Assembly: GCF_963677155.1 (NCBI RefSeq)
Contig: NZ_OY781884.1
Span: forward strand, 1-64,000
Origin: an uncultured Draconibacterium sp.
GTDB lineage: Bacteria > Bacteroidota > Bacteroidia > Bacteroidales > Prolixibacteraceae
Length of the DNA: 64,000 bases
Direction of reading: 5' to 3'
Each line of letters opens with the position of its first letter. The first letter of the stretch is position 1. The notes beneath the pieces are model-generated. The model ran no database searches, was not told where the DNA came from, and saw only the letters and a program-made list of their open reading frames with translations. Below are positions 27,924-36,993 of the stretch, one piece after another. A program made the translations under genes and the position numbers.

Positions 27924-29429
27924 ATGAAGAAAATCAAAAAGATTCTAATCGCAAACCGGGGCGAAATTGCGATTCGCGTTATGCGAACCTGCAGGGAACT
28001 TGATCTTGAATCAGTTGCCATTTACTCGGAAGCAGACAGGACTTCGCTTCATGTGCGTTATGCCCACGAAGCTTATTGTGTTGGTAAAGCACCATCGAGC
28101 GAAAGTTACCTGAACATTGATAAAATTATAGAAGTTGCCAAACAAAGTGGCGCTGATGCAATCCATCCCGGTTATGGGTTTTTATCAGAAAATGCCGATT
28201 TCGCCCGACGTTGTGCCGAAGAAGGAATTACTTTTATTGGCCCTTCGCCCGAGGTAATCGTTCAGATGGGTGATAAGATTCAGGCACGCGAAGCAATGAC
28301 TGCTGCCGGAATTCCAGTGGTACCCGGTACTGATGGAGAAATAAAATCGGAAGAAGAAGCGCTTGAAGTAATAAAAAGTATCGGTCTTCCGGTAATGATC
28401 AAAGCATCGGCTGGTGGAGGCGGAAAAGGAATGCGCCTGGTAAAAAACGCATCAGAAGTGGTTTCTGCTGTTCGTGCTGCACGATCTGAAGCCAAATCGG
28501 CTTTTGGCGACGATGCCGTTTACATCGAAAAATACATTACTTCGCCACACCATATCGAGTTTCAAATTCTGGCCGACCAGCACGGAAATACCGTTCACCT
28601 TTTTGAACGTGAATGTTCTGTTCAGCGCCGTCACCAAAAAATGATAGAGGAAACTCCATCTCCGTTAATGACACCGGAGTTGCGCGACGAAATGGGAAAA
28701 GCAGCCGTTGAAGCTGCAAAAGCAGTTAATTATGTAGGTGCCGGAACCATCGAATTCCTGATGGATAACGACTTGAATTACTATTTCCTTGAAATGAACA
28801 CCCGTTTACAGGTGGAACATCCCATTACCGAACGTGTTACCGGAATCGACCTGGTAAAACAGCAGATTTATGCTGCCGAAGGTAGCGAGTTGGAATTCGG
28901 ACAAGACGACCTGCAACAAAAAGGTCATGCCATAGAATGTCGTATTTATGCCGAAGATCCGGATAATAACTTTATGCCAAGTTCAGGGAAAGTGTATAAA
29001 ATATCTTCTCCGCTGGGACTGGGTGTTCGTACAGACGGCTATGTTTACGAAGGTTATGAAATTCCTATTTATTACGACCCGATGATCTCGAAATTAATCG
29101 TTTGGGGAAAAACACGCGACGAAGCTATTGCACGTATGCGACGGGCACTTTACGAATACAAAATTACCGGTGTTAAAACATCGATAAAGATGCTGGAACG
29201 CGTAATGAACAACGAAAATTTCATTTCCGGAAATTATGACACTCATTTTATTGAGAAAAACCAGGAACAACTGCTATCAAACGGAATGAAAGACAACCCA
29301 GAAGACATGGTTATAATTGCTGCTTTTATCGACTACCTGGATAAACTGGGAAGCAATGCAACAGTAACCAAAGAGTTTGTACCGGCCCAAAGCCGCTGGA
29401 AGAAGATTCCTTATGTAAATCACTTTTAA
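27924..29429 (+). CDS. Biotin carboxylase subunit of acyl-CoA (propionyl-CoA) carboxylase
   Basis: This 501-aa ATP-grasp enzyme carboxylates the biotin of the carrier protein using ATP and bicarbonate. Landmarks are the N-terminal KKILIANRGEIAIRVMRTCR, HPGYGFLSENA, the glycine-rich ATP loop KASAGGGGKGMR (about 160), the EECSVQRRHQK-like ERECSVQRRHQKMIEE, and EMNTRLQVEHPITE with the catalytic Arg/Glu. The C-terminal extension of about 50 residues beyond the 450-aa AccC core is usual for propionyl-CoA carboxylases of Bacteroidota. It is followed after 9 bp by the biotin carrier and then the carboxyltransferase, so it is a three-gene PCC/ACC-type complex in the cytosol. Confidence 0.92.
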   Translation: MKKIKKILIANRGEIAIRVMRTCRELDLESVAIYSEADRTSLHVRYAHEAYCVGKAPSSESYLNIDKIIEVAKQSGADAIHPGYGFLSENADFARRCAEEGITFIGPSPEVIVQMGDKIQAREAMTAAGIPVVPGTDGEIKSEEEALEVIKSIGLPVMIKASAGGGGKGMRLVKNASEVVSAVRAARSEAKSAFGDDAVYIEKYITSPHHIEFQILADQHGNTVHLFERECSVQRRHQKMIEETPSPLMTPELRDEMGKAAVEAAKAVNYVGAGTIEFLMDNDLNYYFLEMNTRLQVEHPITERVTGIDLVKQQIYAAEGSELEFGQDDLQQKGHAIECRIYAEDPDNNFMPSSGKVYKISSPLGLGVRTDGYVYEGYEIPIYYDPMISKLIVWGKTRDEAIARMRRALYEYKITGVKTSIKMLERVMNNENFISGNYDTHFIEKNQEQLLSNGMKDNPEDMVIIAAFIDYLDKLGSNATVTKEFVPAQSRWKKIPYVNHF

Positions 29430-29438
29430 ACGAAAATT

Positions 29439-29948
29439 ATGGCTGTTGAAATTAAAATTGGCGACAGAAAAGCATGGGTAAACCTGTTAAAACAAGATGG
29501 CAACATTCTGGAAGTTGAAGTTGACGGAAAAACATATAATGTCGATTTGATGCACACTGCCGATGGCACGTTTTCAATTCTTGAAGGTGGGCATTCGTAC
29601 GACATTGAACTGGTTCCGGATGAAACACCTAAAAAATATACTGCTTACACTTTATACGAACGTTACAATGTTGAAGTAATTGATGCAGAAGCACGTTACC
29701 TGCAAAACCGCAACGCGAACGGAATCGGATCAGTCGATAACAAAATCACTTCGCCTATGCCGGGCAAAGTAGTTAAAGTATTAGTCAACGAAGGTGACGC
29801 TGTACAAGAAGGTGATACTGTAATAATCATTTCGGCCATGAAAATGGAAAGCGAATACAAAGCACCCAAAGATGGCACCGTAAAAAAAATACATGTAAAA
29901 GATCAGCAAACAGTAGACAGCAACCAGGTATTAATTGAATTGGACTAA
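29439..29948 (+). CDS. Biotin carboxyl carrier subunit of acyl-CoA carboxylase
   Basis: This 169-aa protein carries the biotinylation motif SAMKMES with Lys135 as the attachment site, in a C-terminal biotinyl domain (residues about 100-169, starting [13 protein letters not shown]). The N-terminal half is a small beta-rich domain that probably docks to the carboxylase or carboxyltransferase. It shuttles CO2 between the two neighbouring subunits. Its stop lies 11 bp before the ATG of the beta subunit. Confidence 0.92.
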   Translation: MAVEIKIGDRKAWVNLLKQDGNILEVEVDGKTYNVDLMHTADGTFSILEGGHSYDIELVPDETPKKYTAYTLYERYNVEVIDAEARYLQNRNANGIGSVDNKITSPMPGKVVKVLVNEGDAVQEGDTVIIISAMKMESEYKAPKDGTVKKIHVKDQQTVDSNQVLIELD

Positions 29949-29958
29949 AAGAAAAAAA

Positions 29959-31494
29959 ATGGATTTAAAAGCAAAATACGAACAACTTGATGCCTTAAAT
30001 GCACAAGCCGAACTCGGAGGTGGTGAAGCAAGAATTGAAAAACAACATGCAGCGGGAAAAATGACTGCCCGCGAGCGTATTCTGCAACTACTCGACCCAG
30101 GAACTTTTACTGAAATTGATAAACTGATGACACACCGAAATTACGATTTCGGCATGGAAAGCAAAAAAATACTGGGTGACGGTTTAATATCGGGTTACGG
30201 AAAAGTAAATGGCAAATTGGTTTATGTTTTTGCCCAGGATTTTACTGTTTTTGGTGGATCGCTGAGTAGAGCCAACGCCGATAAAATTGTAAAAATTCAG
30301 GAATTGGCACTAAAAATGGGAGCACCACTTGTTGGACTGAACGACTCGGGAGGAGCCCGTATTCAGGAAGGTGTTGAAAGCCTTGCTGGTTATGCCGATA
30401 TTTTTTACAATAATGTAATTTCTTCGGGTGTAATTCCCCAAATTTCTGCCATACTTGGGCCGTGTGCAGGTGGAGCGGTGTACTCTCCTGCCCTCACCGA
30501 CTTCATTTTTATGGTAAAAGAAAAAAGTCACATGTTTGTAACCGGTCCCGAGGTAATAAAAACAGTTACCCACGAAGATGTTACCAAAGAAGAACTGGGT
30601 GGTGCCGATACACACAGCTCGAAAAGTGGTGTGGCTCATTTTACAGGTAACGACGAGGAACAAACCATTATGATGGTTCGCGAACTACTAAGTTTCCTTC
30701 CGTCAAATAATCTGGAAGATCCACCGATAAAAACTACCATCGATCCATCAGACAGGATTAGCGAAGAGCTGGACCAAATTGTTCCTGCCGACCCGAATAA
30801 GCCTTACGATATGCACGAGATCATCCAGAATGTGATCGACAATAAACATTTTCTGGAGGTTCAACCCAATTATGCACAAAATATAATTGTTGGTTTTGCG
30901 CGTTTCGGTGGCCGTCCGGTGGGAGTTGTTGCCAATCAACCAGGGCACTTAGCCGGAGTATTGGATATTAATTCATCGGTAAAAGCAGCACGTTTTGTTC
31001 GTTTTTGCGATGCATTCAATCTGCCGCTGGTAACTTTTGTTGATGTTCCGGGATTCTTGCCGGGAACCGGACAGGAATTTGGCGGAATTATTAAACACGG
31101 CGCAAAATTGCTATATGCATTTTCAGAAGCTACTGTTCCGAAAATTACGGTAATTACCCGTAAAGCTTATGGTGGTGCTTACGATGTTATGTCGAGCAAG
31201 CACATTGGTGCCGATGTAAACCTGGCGTACCCAACCGCAGAAATTGCGGTAATGGGGCCTGAAGGCGCGATTAACATCATTCATCGCGAAAAAATGACCG
31301 ATGACGAAAAAGCAGCAAAAGTACAGGATTACCGCGATAAATTTGCGAATCCATACAAAGCTGCCTCATTGGGTTATATCGATGAAATTATTCATCCGCG
31401 TGATACTCGAAAAAAAGTTATCGATGCACTTGAAATGACACAGAACAAACGGAAATCGAACCCGCCAAAAAAACACGGTAACATTCCGCTTTAG
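29959..31494 (+). CDS. pccB: Acyl-CoA (propionyl-CoA/methylmalonyl-CoA type) carboxyltransferase beta subunit
   Basis: This 511-aa crotonase-fold carboxyltransferase transfers CO2 from carboxybiotin to an acyl-CoA. N-terminal half: [38 protein letters not shown] (oxyanion hole and CoA site) and [17 protein letters not shown]-terminal half: [18 protein letters not shown] and [14 protein letters not shown]. The sequence is of PccB/MmdA type. With a separate biotin carboxylase it is best read as propionyl-CoA carboxylase, although acetyl-CoA cannot be excluded. The frame extends up to 29935, but ATG 29959 ([10 protein letters not shown]) is the proper start. A strong terminator follows at 31561. 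Confidence 0.92.
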   Translation: MDLKAKYEQLDALNAQAELGGGEARIEKQHAAGKMTARERILQLLDPGTFTEIDKLMTHRNYDFGMESKKILGDGLISGYGKVNGKLVYVFAQDFTVFGGSLSRANADKIVKIQELALKMGAPLVGLNDSGGARIQEGVESLAGYADIFYNNVISSGVIPQISAILGPCAGGAVYSPALTDFIFMVKEKSHMFVTGPEVIKTVTHEDVTKEELGGADTHSSKSGVAHFTGNDEEQTIMMVRELLSFLPSNNLEDPPIKTTIDPSDRISEELDQIVPADPNKPYDMHEIIQNVIDNKHFLEVQPNYAQNIIVGFARFGGRPVGVVANQPGHLAGVLDINSSVKAARFVRFCDAFNLPLVTFVDVPGFLPGTGQEFGGIIKHGAKLLYAFSEATVPKITVITRKAYGGAYDVMSSKHIGADVNLAYPTAEIAVMGPEGAINIIHREKMTDDEKAAKVQDYRDKFANPYKAASLGYIDEIIHPRDTRKKVIDALEMTQNKRKSNPPKKHGNIPL

Positions 31495-31560
31495 TGGAGA
31501 TTGATGCAGATTGAAATTCAGATTGAGTTAAATCTGAATGATTAAAATACGAAAGAATTA

Positions 31561-31611
31561 AAAGAGATTGATTAAAGGTAAATTATTACTTTTTAGTCAA
31601 TCTCTTTTTCA
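31561..31611 (+). terminator. Terminator after the carboxylase operon
   Basis: Twelve-bp stem AAAAGAGATTGA (31561-31572) / TCAATCTCTTTT (31598-31609) with a 25-nt loop and T-rich tail. Confidence 0.8.
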
Positions 31612-31727
31612 ATCTATATAATATCTTGAAATTGATTTCATTTCCCTTAAAACTGCTTACATTTGAGCCAGGAAAATAAGGATGCGTGTTAATGAAGCCA
31701 ATTTTCATGCGAAAAACCTTCAAACTG

Positions 31728-31758
31728 TTTGATAAATAACAATTTATTTCTATTTTTG
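31728..31758 (+). promoter_or_regulatory. Strong Bacteroidota sigma-A promoter of rpsF-rpsR-rplI
   Basis: TTTG at 31728-31731, a 19-nt spacer, and TATTTTTG at 31751-31758. This is a perfect match to the TTTG-N19-TAnnTTTG consensus. It places transcription start at about 31765, some 40 nt before the ribosomal protein S6 gene. Confidence 0.85.
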
Positions 31759-31808
31759 CGCGTCCAAAATTTTGGAAAACTATTTAATAATTTAAAAATT
31801 AGATGATT

Positions 31809-32165
31809 ATGTTGAATCAGTACGAAACCGTTTTCATTTGTACTCCCGTTTTATCTGAGCCACAGGTAAAGGAAGCGGTAAACAAATTCAAGGATCTCAT
31901 CACCGAAAATGGAGGTGAGATGATCCATGAAGAAGATTGGGGAATGAAAAAATTGGCTTACCCAATTCAAAAGAAGTCTACTGGCTTTTATCACTTGTTT
32001 GAGTTTAAAGCCGATCCTTCATTAATTACAAAATATGAAACTGAATTCCGTCGCGACGAGCGCGTTATCCGTTTTATGACTGTAAAACTCGACAAATATG
32101 CAGTTGCATACAGCGAGAAGAGAAGAAAACTACAGAAAGCAAAAACCGAAAAAAAGGAGGATTAA
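31809..32165 (+). CDS. rpsF: 30S ribosomal protein S6
   Basis: This is the S6 protein of the small subunit platform, binding 16S rRNA together with S18. The sequence [15 protein letters not shown], then [20 protein letters not shown] and [17 protein letters not shown], is the typical S6 core, about 118 aa. An in-frame ATG occurs six bases earlier at 31803 (MIMLNQ). I prefer 31809 by comparison with usual S6 N-termini, but either may be used. First gene of the conserved S6-S18-L9 operon with a perfect promoter upstream. It ends 3 bp before rpsR. SSB, present between S6 and S18 in many other phyla, is absent here. Confidence 0.97.
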   Translation: MLNQYETVFICTPVLSEPQVKEAVNKFKDLITENGGEMIHEEDWGMKKLAYPIQKKSTGFYHLFEFKADPSLITKYETEFRRDERVIRFMTVKLDKYAVAYSEKRRKLQKAKTEKKED

Positions 32166-32168
32166 ATC

Positions 32169-32435
32169 ATGGCACAAGGAAGTGAAATCAGATACCTGAC
32201 TCCACCGTCAGTAGAGATCAAAAAGAAAAAATATTGCCGTTTCAAGAAAAACGGAATCAAGTATGTTGATTACAAAGACCCAGAGTTTTTGAAGAAATTT
32301 CTGAACGAACAAGGTAAAATCTTACCTCGTCGTATCACCGGAACTTCGTTAAAGTATCAGCGTAAAGTTGGTCAGGCTGTTAAACGTGCCCGCCAAGTTG
32401 CATTGTTACCATTTGTAACCGACATGATGAAATAA
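32169..32435 (+). CDS. rpsR: 30S ribosomal protein S18
   Basis: An 88-aa basic protein with the S18 signature [18 protein letters not shown], then [16 protein letters not shown] and [11 protein letters not shown]. It binds S6 and the 16S platform. Only 3 bp separate it from rpsF and 14 bp from rplI; an AGGAGG-like stretch (AAGAGGAGGACTTG) precedes rplI. Confidence 0.97.
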   Translation: MAQGSEIRYLTPPSVEIKKKKYCRFKKNGIKYVDYKDPEFLKKFLNEQGKILPRRITGTSLKYQRKVGQAVKRARQVALLPFVTDMMK

Positions 32436-32449
32436 GAGGAGGACTTGAA

Positions 32450-32896
32450 ATGGAAATTATATTATTACAAGACGTAGAGCGTTTAGGAAGCAAAAACGAT
32501 ATTGTTGAGGTAAAAGGTGGTTACGGACGTAACTTTCTGATCCCATCAAAAAAAGCAGTTGTTGCTACCGAGTCGGCCAAAAAAGTTTTGGCTGAAAACA
32601 TTAAACAACGTGCTCATAAAGAAGCTAAATTGAAAGAGGAAGCTACTAAAATTGCTGAGCAAATTGTTGCCAAGAAGATTTCTATTGGTGCAAAAACAAG
32701 TACTTCAGGCAAAATTTTCGGATCGGTTAACACCATCCAGCTGGCTGAAGCAATTAACAAAAAAGGATTTGAGATCGACCGCAAACAGATCTCTATTCCT
32801 GAAGACAGCATCAAAGAAGTTGGTACTCATACAGCTAAAATCAAACTACACAAAGAAGTTGTGGTTGAGATTGAATTTGAAGTTGTTGCGGAATAA
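32450..32896 (+). CDS. rplI: 50S ribosomal protein L9
   Basis: A 148-aa protein with the N-terminal domain MEIILLQDVERLGSKNDIVEVKGGYGRNFLIP, a long connecting helix rich in Lys/Glu/Ala (about 45-75), and a C-terminal domain. L9 stabilises the L1 stalk base and helps keep reading frame. Normal length for the family. It ends the operon, followed by a bidirectional terminator at 32931. Confidence 0.97.
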   Translation: MEIILLQDVERLGSKNDIVEVKGGYGRNFLIPSKKAVVATESAKKVLAENIKQRAHKEAKLKEEATKIAEQIVAKKISIGAKTSTSGKIFGSVNTIQLAEAINKKGFEIDRKQISIPEDSIKEVGTHTAKIKLHKEVVVEIEFEVVAE

Positions 32897-32930
32897 GCAT
32901 ATTTTTGCATACACAATACTAAAAACGGTA

Positions 32931-32960
32931 AAAGGGTTTCCAAATGGAAACCCTTTTTAT
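32931..32960. terminator. Bidirectional terminator after rplI
   Basis: AAAAGGGTTTCC-AAAT-GGAAACCCTTTT at about 32930-32957 forms a 12-bp perfect stem with A/T tracts on both sides. It serves rplI (+) and the glycosyltransferase gene ending at 33083 (-). Confidence 0.9.
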
Positions 32961-33082
32961 TTGGAAACAATTTCTTCGATTTACAACAAAACCGATTCGC
33001 AGTATCAAACAAAAATTCCAGAAATGATTGAGCACAATCATCAATGTATAAACTTATAAAACAACTTGAATGTAAAAAAGAC

Positions 33083-34639
33083 CTACTGCTTGTGATAAAC
33101 TCCGCTCGACTTTCGGCTAAATAAGTCTCTGCCTATACCAATGCACTCTAACTCCGGAATTTCAGCCATGTAACTTAAATCACGGTTTCTACTCAATACC
33201 AATACATCTTCGTGATTGTTCAGGTAGTTTATTAATTCCTGCTCCTCCTGAAAAACAGGAATTTGTGTTTGTGCATAAAAAGCAAACGCATGATGGAAAT
33301 CTTTGTAGGCAACCACTTCCTTATGAGCACTTACGATTTTCTTATATTTTTGAACAGGTGATTGATCATCCAAAATCTGATAAGGCTTCCAAAATATTAT
33401 ACATGTAGTTACCATAAAAGCAGTAGCAATAGCAAGCAATCCATACTCTGACGATTTTTTTCTTAACACCAAAGCAACAACTCCACCAATAGGCAACACA
33501 ACCATAAACCATGCAATCCAACGTACATTTTCTAACGGGGAATTTTTCAGAGAAAAGAATACAGCAATTGGCATTATTATAACCAAAAACACCATTATAT
33601 AAGTTTCAATCCTCGTTTTGCGAAGCGATTCTGAATGTTTATTGAGTCCTGCAATGGTACTTCCAATCATTAAACTTAAAAAGGGATAAGCCGGAGAAGT
33701 ATAATTAATCAATTTGGTTTTCGAGATGGCATAAAAAACCACAACAACCAAGGTTGATAAAGCAGCTAACACCATCAACTGATTGCTTTTTCGTTGCTTC
33801 CAGGTTTCGTTAAAAGCACGAATTGCAAATACCGAAAAAGGAAGCAGTCCTGCCAGTACGAAAATAAAAGGTAATATAATTGGTCCGTGATGCCCGCTTA
33901 TTCCGGAATCAAATCGATTCAAATTATGCTCTAAAAAGAATATCCGTGTCCATTCTCCACCGGTTTTTACATGCACTGCGTAATACCATGGAAAAACCAC
34001 CGCGGCAACCAGTAAAATCCCCCACCACGGTTTTAGTCCCAAAATGCGTTTCCATGTAAATGTTTTTGTTACCAACATGAAAAGCAAAATTGTCAATCCT
34101 GGTAACGCCAAACCAACCGGTCCTTTGGCAAAAACGCCTAAACCCAGAAAAATATACATCAAAGCAAACCATTTCCACTTACGCGAATGCCAGCCCTCAT
34201 AAAAGAAGTAAACGGAAAGCGTATGACAAAGAATAAGATACGGGTCAGGAGTGGCCAACCGAAACTGGATTACAAGATGCAAAGAGGCTAGCATGGTTAA
34301 AGCCGACCACCAGGCAGCTTCCTCACTCCAGTGGCGTCGTGCAATCCAGAAAGTTGCCAATACAACCAATAAACCACACAAAGCAGAAAGGAAACGGGCA
34401 CCAGCTTCGTTTATACCCAATAAATAATACCCAACCATCATTCCGTAATATTCCATTGCCGGTTTATCCGTGCGAAGTTCTCCGTTGAAAGTTGGTACAA
34501 TCCATTCCCTATTTTGCATCATTTCGCGCGCGCATTCGGCATTTCGCGCTTCTGCACGTTGAAAGACACTTGTCCCCCCCAAAAAAGAGAAAAACAACAA
34601 ACCGCTAAACAACAGAATCAATAAAAAATATTTCATCAC
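33083..34639 (-). CDS. ArnT/PMT-like glycosyltransferase, GT39/GT83 family
   Basis: This 518-aa polytopic inner-membrane protein has about 11-12 TM helices. After helix 1 the loop reads VFQRAEARNAECAREM, the conserved acidic 'E..R.AE.A..M' loop of dolichyl/undecaprenyl-phosphate-sugar-dependent transferases (ArnT/PMT), followed by TDKPAMEYYG and a LATPDPYL segment. It transfers a sugar from a lipid carrier to lipid A, a protein or an envelope glycan on the periplasmic side; acceptor unknown. The soluble C-terminal tail after about residue 440 is short. It is monocistronic, convergent with rplI. Confidence 0.85.
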   Translation of the reverse strand: MMKYFLLILLFSGLLFFSFLGGTSVFQRAEARNAECAREMMQNREWIVPTFNGELRTDKPAMEYYGMMVGYYLLGINEAGARFLSALCGLLVVLATFWIARRHWSEEAAWWSALTMLASLHLVIQFRLATPDPYLILCHTLSVYFFYEGWHSRKWKWFALMYIFLGLGVFAKGPVGLALPGLTILLFMLVTKTFTWKRILGLKPWWGILLVAAVVFPWYYAVHVKTGGEWTRIFFLEHNLNRFDSGISGHHGPIILPFIFVLAGLLPFSVFAIRAFNETWKQRKSNQLMVLAALSTLVVVVFYAISKTKLINYTSPAYPFLSLMIGSTIAGLNKHSESLRKTRIETYIMVFLVIIMPIAVFFSLKNSPLENVRWIAWFMVVLPIGGVVALVLRKKSSEYGLLAIATAFMVTTCIIFWKPYQILDDQSPVQKYKKIVSAHKEVVAYKDFHHAFAFYAQTQIPVFQEEQELINYLNNHEDVLVLSRNRDLSYMAEIPELECIGIGRDLFSRKSSGVYHKQ

Positions 34640-35193
34640 TCAATTTTATACACAAAAATTATGATTTCTCAACTTTAAACAAGTGAATACTTCTATTGTT
34701 TTAATCAAGTCTGGATGGCTCTTTTCTGCAATCCACTCGTTCCGAGAATTCGTCAAAACTTAACTCCTCATAAGAACAAACATAGTTACTAATTTTGAAA
34801 AAGTCTGAAATTTGCATGATTCCTCTACTTTTTCTTGAAATTATTCTTCCTTATATTTAAAAATATTTAGGTATTGTCGTTCAAAAATTGCAAGCAAATC
34901 TTAAGCCTGGTAAACATTCATCTCATCAAAATGCTTATTGATCTTTCCTCTCTTCTAATTTGTTGTAATATACCTATAGCTCCTTCTAACAATCACAGTA
35001 AGCCCACATTAATCCAAAGCCATTTTTCAAGTCATAGACAAAAAGGTAGAAAACAAGAGTGAGTGTTGAACAAAAATTACCCAACTCAGTTTAAGTGTCA
35101 ATTCAACACATTTTAATCAAAATATATATTTCTTAAAAAGTGCAGTATTACTGAAATATCAAAAAACAATTATAAACTAAATTAGATTATTTT
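34640..35193. other. 554-bp AT-rich region without recognisable gene
   Basis: Only short frames of unconvincing composition are present (a 62-codon one at 34874-35062 is of doubtful value). It should hold the promoters for the flanking divergent genes. No repeat or RNA structure was spotted. Confidence 0.5.
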
Positions 35194-35700
35194 ATGAGTA
35201 AAATCGTTTCCCGTTTTAGAATTTATCATCGGTATCTTGGATTTTTCCTTGCCGGAATAATGACAATTTATGCCTTAAGCGGCACAATTATGATATTCCG
35301 CACAACAGATTTTCTTAAACAGGATAAAATTAAAGAGAGAGAAATTGGAGCAAACATTCCGGCAGAAGAATTGGGTGCTAAACTTTTTATACGTAATCTA
35401 CAGGTTTTGAATGAAGATGAGAACACCATTACATTTTCGCAAGGATCATACGACAAAACAACCGGAGTTGCAACCTACAAGGTAAAAGAGCTTCCTTTTG
35501 TTTTGCAAAAGTTGGAAAAGCTACATAAGGCAACTACCAATTCGCCTTTGTACTTTCTGAATATCTTCTTTGGAGTTTCATTGCTATTCTTCTCGATTTC
35601 GGCGTTTTTTATGTACACTAAAACAAATAAAGTATTGCGAAAAGGAGTAATTGTGGCAATTGCCGGGCTCATATTTGCGGTAATTATTGTGCTTATATAA
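35194..35700 (+). CDS. PepSY-type small membrane protein
   Basis: A 168-aa inner-membrane protein. An N-terminal FRIYHRYLGFFLAGIMTIYALSG segment (first TM, with the H-R-x-L-G pattern of PepSY-associated TM helices) is followed by a periplasmic loop of about 80 residues and two C-terminal TM helices (about 115-138 and 148-168). PepSY-TM proteins are often linked to iron uptake or redox at the membrane, but this one is much shorter than the four-TM reductase-like members. Function is unknown. It stands alone between two minus-strand genes. Confidence 0.65.
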   Translation: MSKIVSRFRIYHRYLGFFLAGIMTIYALSGTIMIFRTTDFLKQDKIKEREIGANIPAEELGAKLFIRNLQVLNEDENTITFSQGSYDKTTGVATYKVKELPFVLQKLEKLHKATTNSPLYFLNIFFGVSLLFFSISAFFMYTKTNKVLRKGVIVAIAGLIFAVIIVLI

Positions 35701-35843
35701 AAGGTTGAAAATAACGTTATATACAAAATGCTCAGTAAAATTTGCCAGGCATTTTTTCATGCTGCTTTATACATTTTGCAGTTAGTTATATCTTTTCAAC
35801 TTTTCGCCGCTTATACAAGGCTGACTGGATTAAAAGAAACGTT

Positions 35844-36830
35844 TTATATGTTTTTCGGATCAACAATAATTACAACATTCCCTTTTTTGTGCCCTGAAGC
35901 AACGTAGCGGTGTGCTTCACTAACTTTCTCGAGCGAATATTGACGATCGATAACAGTTTTTAATTGTCCTTCGGAGAACAGCTTCGACAGTTGAGAAAAT
36001 AAATTGCGAAGTTCACTATCAGAAAGTAATCCTGTTGCTCCAAACACGGCTTTCTTTTTGCTGAATATGGAAGTCCAAAACATTTGCATTAGCAAAGAGA
36101 AGTTTAATACCGGCGACACATATTTTCCTGATTCAGTAAGAATATTTTTACTTTTTAAGTAAGAACTTTTACCAACAGTATCAAAAACAAGGTCGTATTT
36201 AATTTTGCCGGTAGTAAAATCTTCGCGGGCATAGTCAATTACATGGTCGGCCCCCAGCGATTTTACCAATCCAACATTTCGCGAACTACAAACACCAGTT
36301 ACTTTGGCACCAAAATTCCGGGCAAGCTGAATGGCTGCCGTACCAAGACTACCGGATGCTCCATTGATCAAAACTTTTTGTCCGGGTTCTATTTGGGCAA
36401 TCTCTTTCAGAAAATTCAATGAAGTTACATGCCCATCGCCGTAAGTAGCGGCTTCAGTATAGGTCATATTATCCGGCATTGTCAGAATAACTCCGTCTTC
36501 CGGAACGACAACAAATTCGGCATTGGCACTCATCCCCAGAGTGGTTTCACCAAATACACGGCTGCCAAGATTGAATTTTTTAACCTCCAAGCCAGTTTCC
36601 ACAATATAGCCAGCAAACCCGGTTCCGGGTATGGCATGTTTGGGTTTAAAAAGCCCGGTCATTAAACGTCCGAAATAAGGTTTTCCGGTGCGCATCATTC
36701 CGTCGGCAGCAGTTGAGGTTGTAGCCACAACTTTTACTAATACCTCATTCCCTTTTACTTGTGGTTTTGGCACGTTTTGTAATTTTAAAACCTCCGGACC
36801 TCCGTAAGCACTGACAACAATTGCTTTCAT
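35844..36830 (-). CDS. NAD(P)H:quinone oxidoreductase-like zinc-type dehydrogenase (MDR)
   Basis: This cytoplasmic MDR-superfamily protein is about 328 aa. The N-terminus MKAIVVSAYGGPEVLKL is typical of quinone reductases. The cofactor loop is INGASGSLGTAAIQLARNFGAKVTGV (about 150-175; shown here as INGASGSLGTAAIQL), and ADHVIDY follows. It lacks the zinc-binding Cys cluster, so it is a zinc-free NADPH-dependent reductase. Start MKAI at 36830 is preferred to the ATG four codons earlier (36842). A GTTCGTAATTATAATT motif lies about 110 bp upstream, shared with two other units nearby. Confidence 0.8.
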   Translation of the reverse strand: MKAIVVSAYGGPEVLKLQNVPKPQVKGNEVLVKVVATTSTAADGMMRTGKPYFGRLMTGLFKPKHAIPGTGFAGYIVETGLEVKKFNLGSRVFGETTLGMSANAEFVVVPEDGVILTMPDNMTYTEAATYGDGHVTSLNFLKEIAQIEPGQKVLINGASGSLGTAAIQLARNFGAKVTGVCSSRNVGLVKSLGADHVIDYAREDFTTGKIKYDLVFDTVGKSSYLKSKNILTESGKYVSPVLNFSLLMQMFWTSIFSKKKAVFGATGLLSDSELRNLFSQLSKLFSEGQLKTVIDRQYSLEKVSEAHRYVASGHKKGNVVIIVDPKNI

Positions 36831-36925
36831 TGTTTTTTTCATGACATCTTTTTTAGTATTTGAAATTCTTTCATCTGATCTTTAACGAAATCATAAAGCA
36901 AATGTAGAGAAACAGCAGGGGGCAA

Positions 36926-36966
36926 AAGTTCGGGAAAACCCAGCAGAAGTTCGTAATTATAATTGT
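36926..36966. promoter_or_regulatory. Candidate AraC-type site: AAGTTCG direct repeat plus ATTATAAT core
   Basis: AAGTTCG occurs at 36926-36932 and 36947-36953, 21 bp apart (two helical turns). The second copy runs into TAATTATAATTG. The same GTTCG-ATTATAAT combination is found at 41098 and 45916. It lies about 115 bp upstream of the dehydrogenase start. Confidence 0.4.
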
Positions 36967-36993
36967 GGGCCAATTAGCTATAAAAAACCTCGG

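Larger units (their letters stand above)
31495..31802. other. Intergenic region: terminator plus rpsF promoter
   Basis: Holds the terminator at 31561-31611 and the strong promoter at 31728-31758. Just after the pccB stop there is a short direct-repeat-like run (AGATTGATGCAGATTGAAAT, then CAGATTGAG), of no evident function. No gene is seen. Confidence 0.7.

Noticed and set aside
34874-35062. 62-codon plus-strand frame in the AT-rich gap
   Set aside because: Low-complexity composition and no clear promoter; probably chance.
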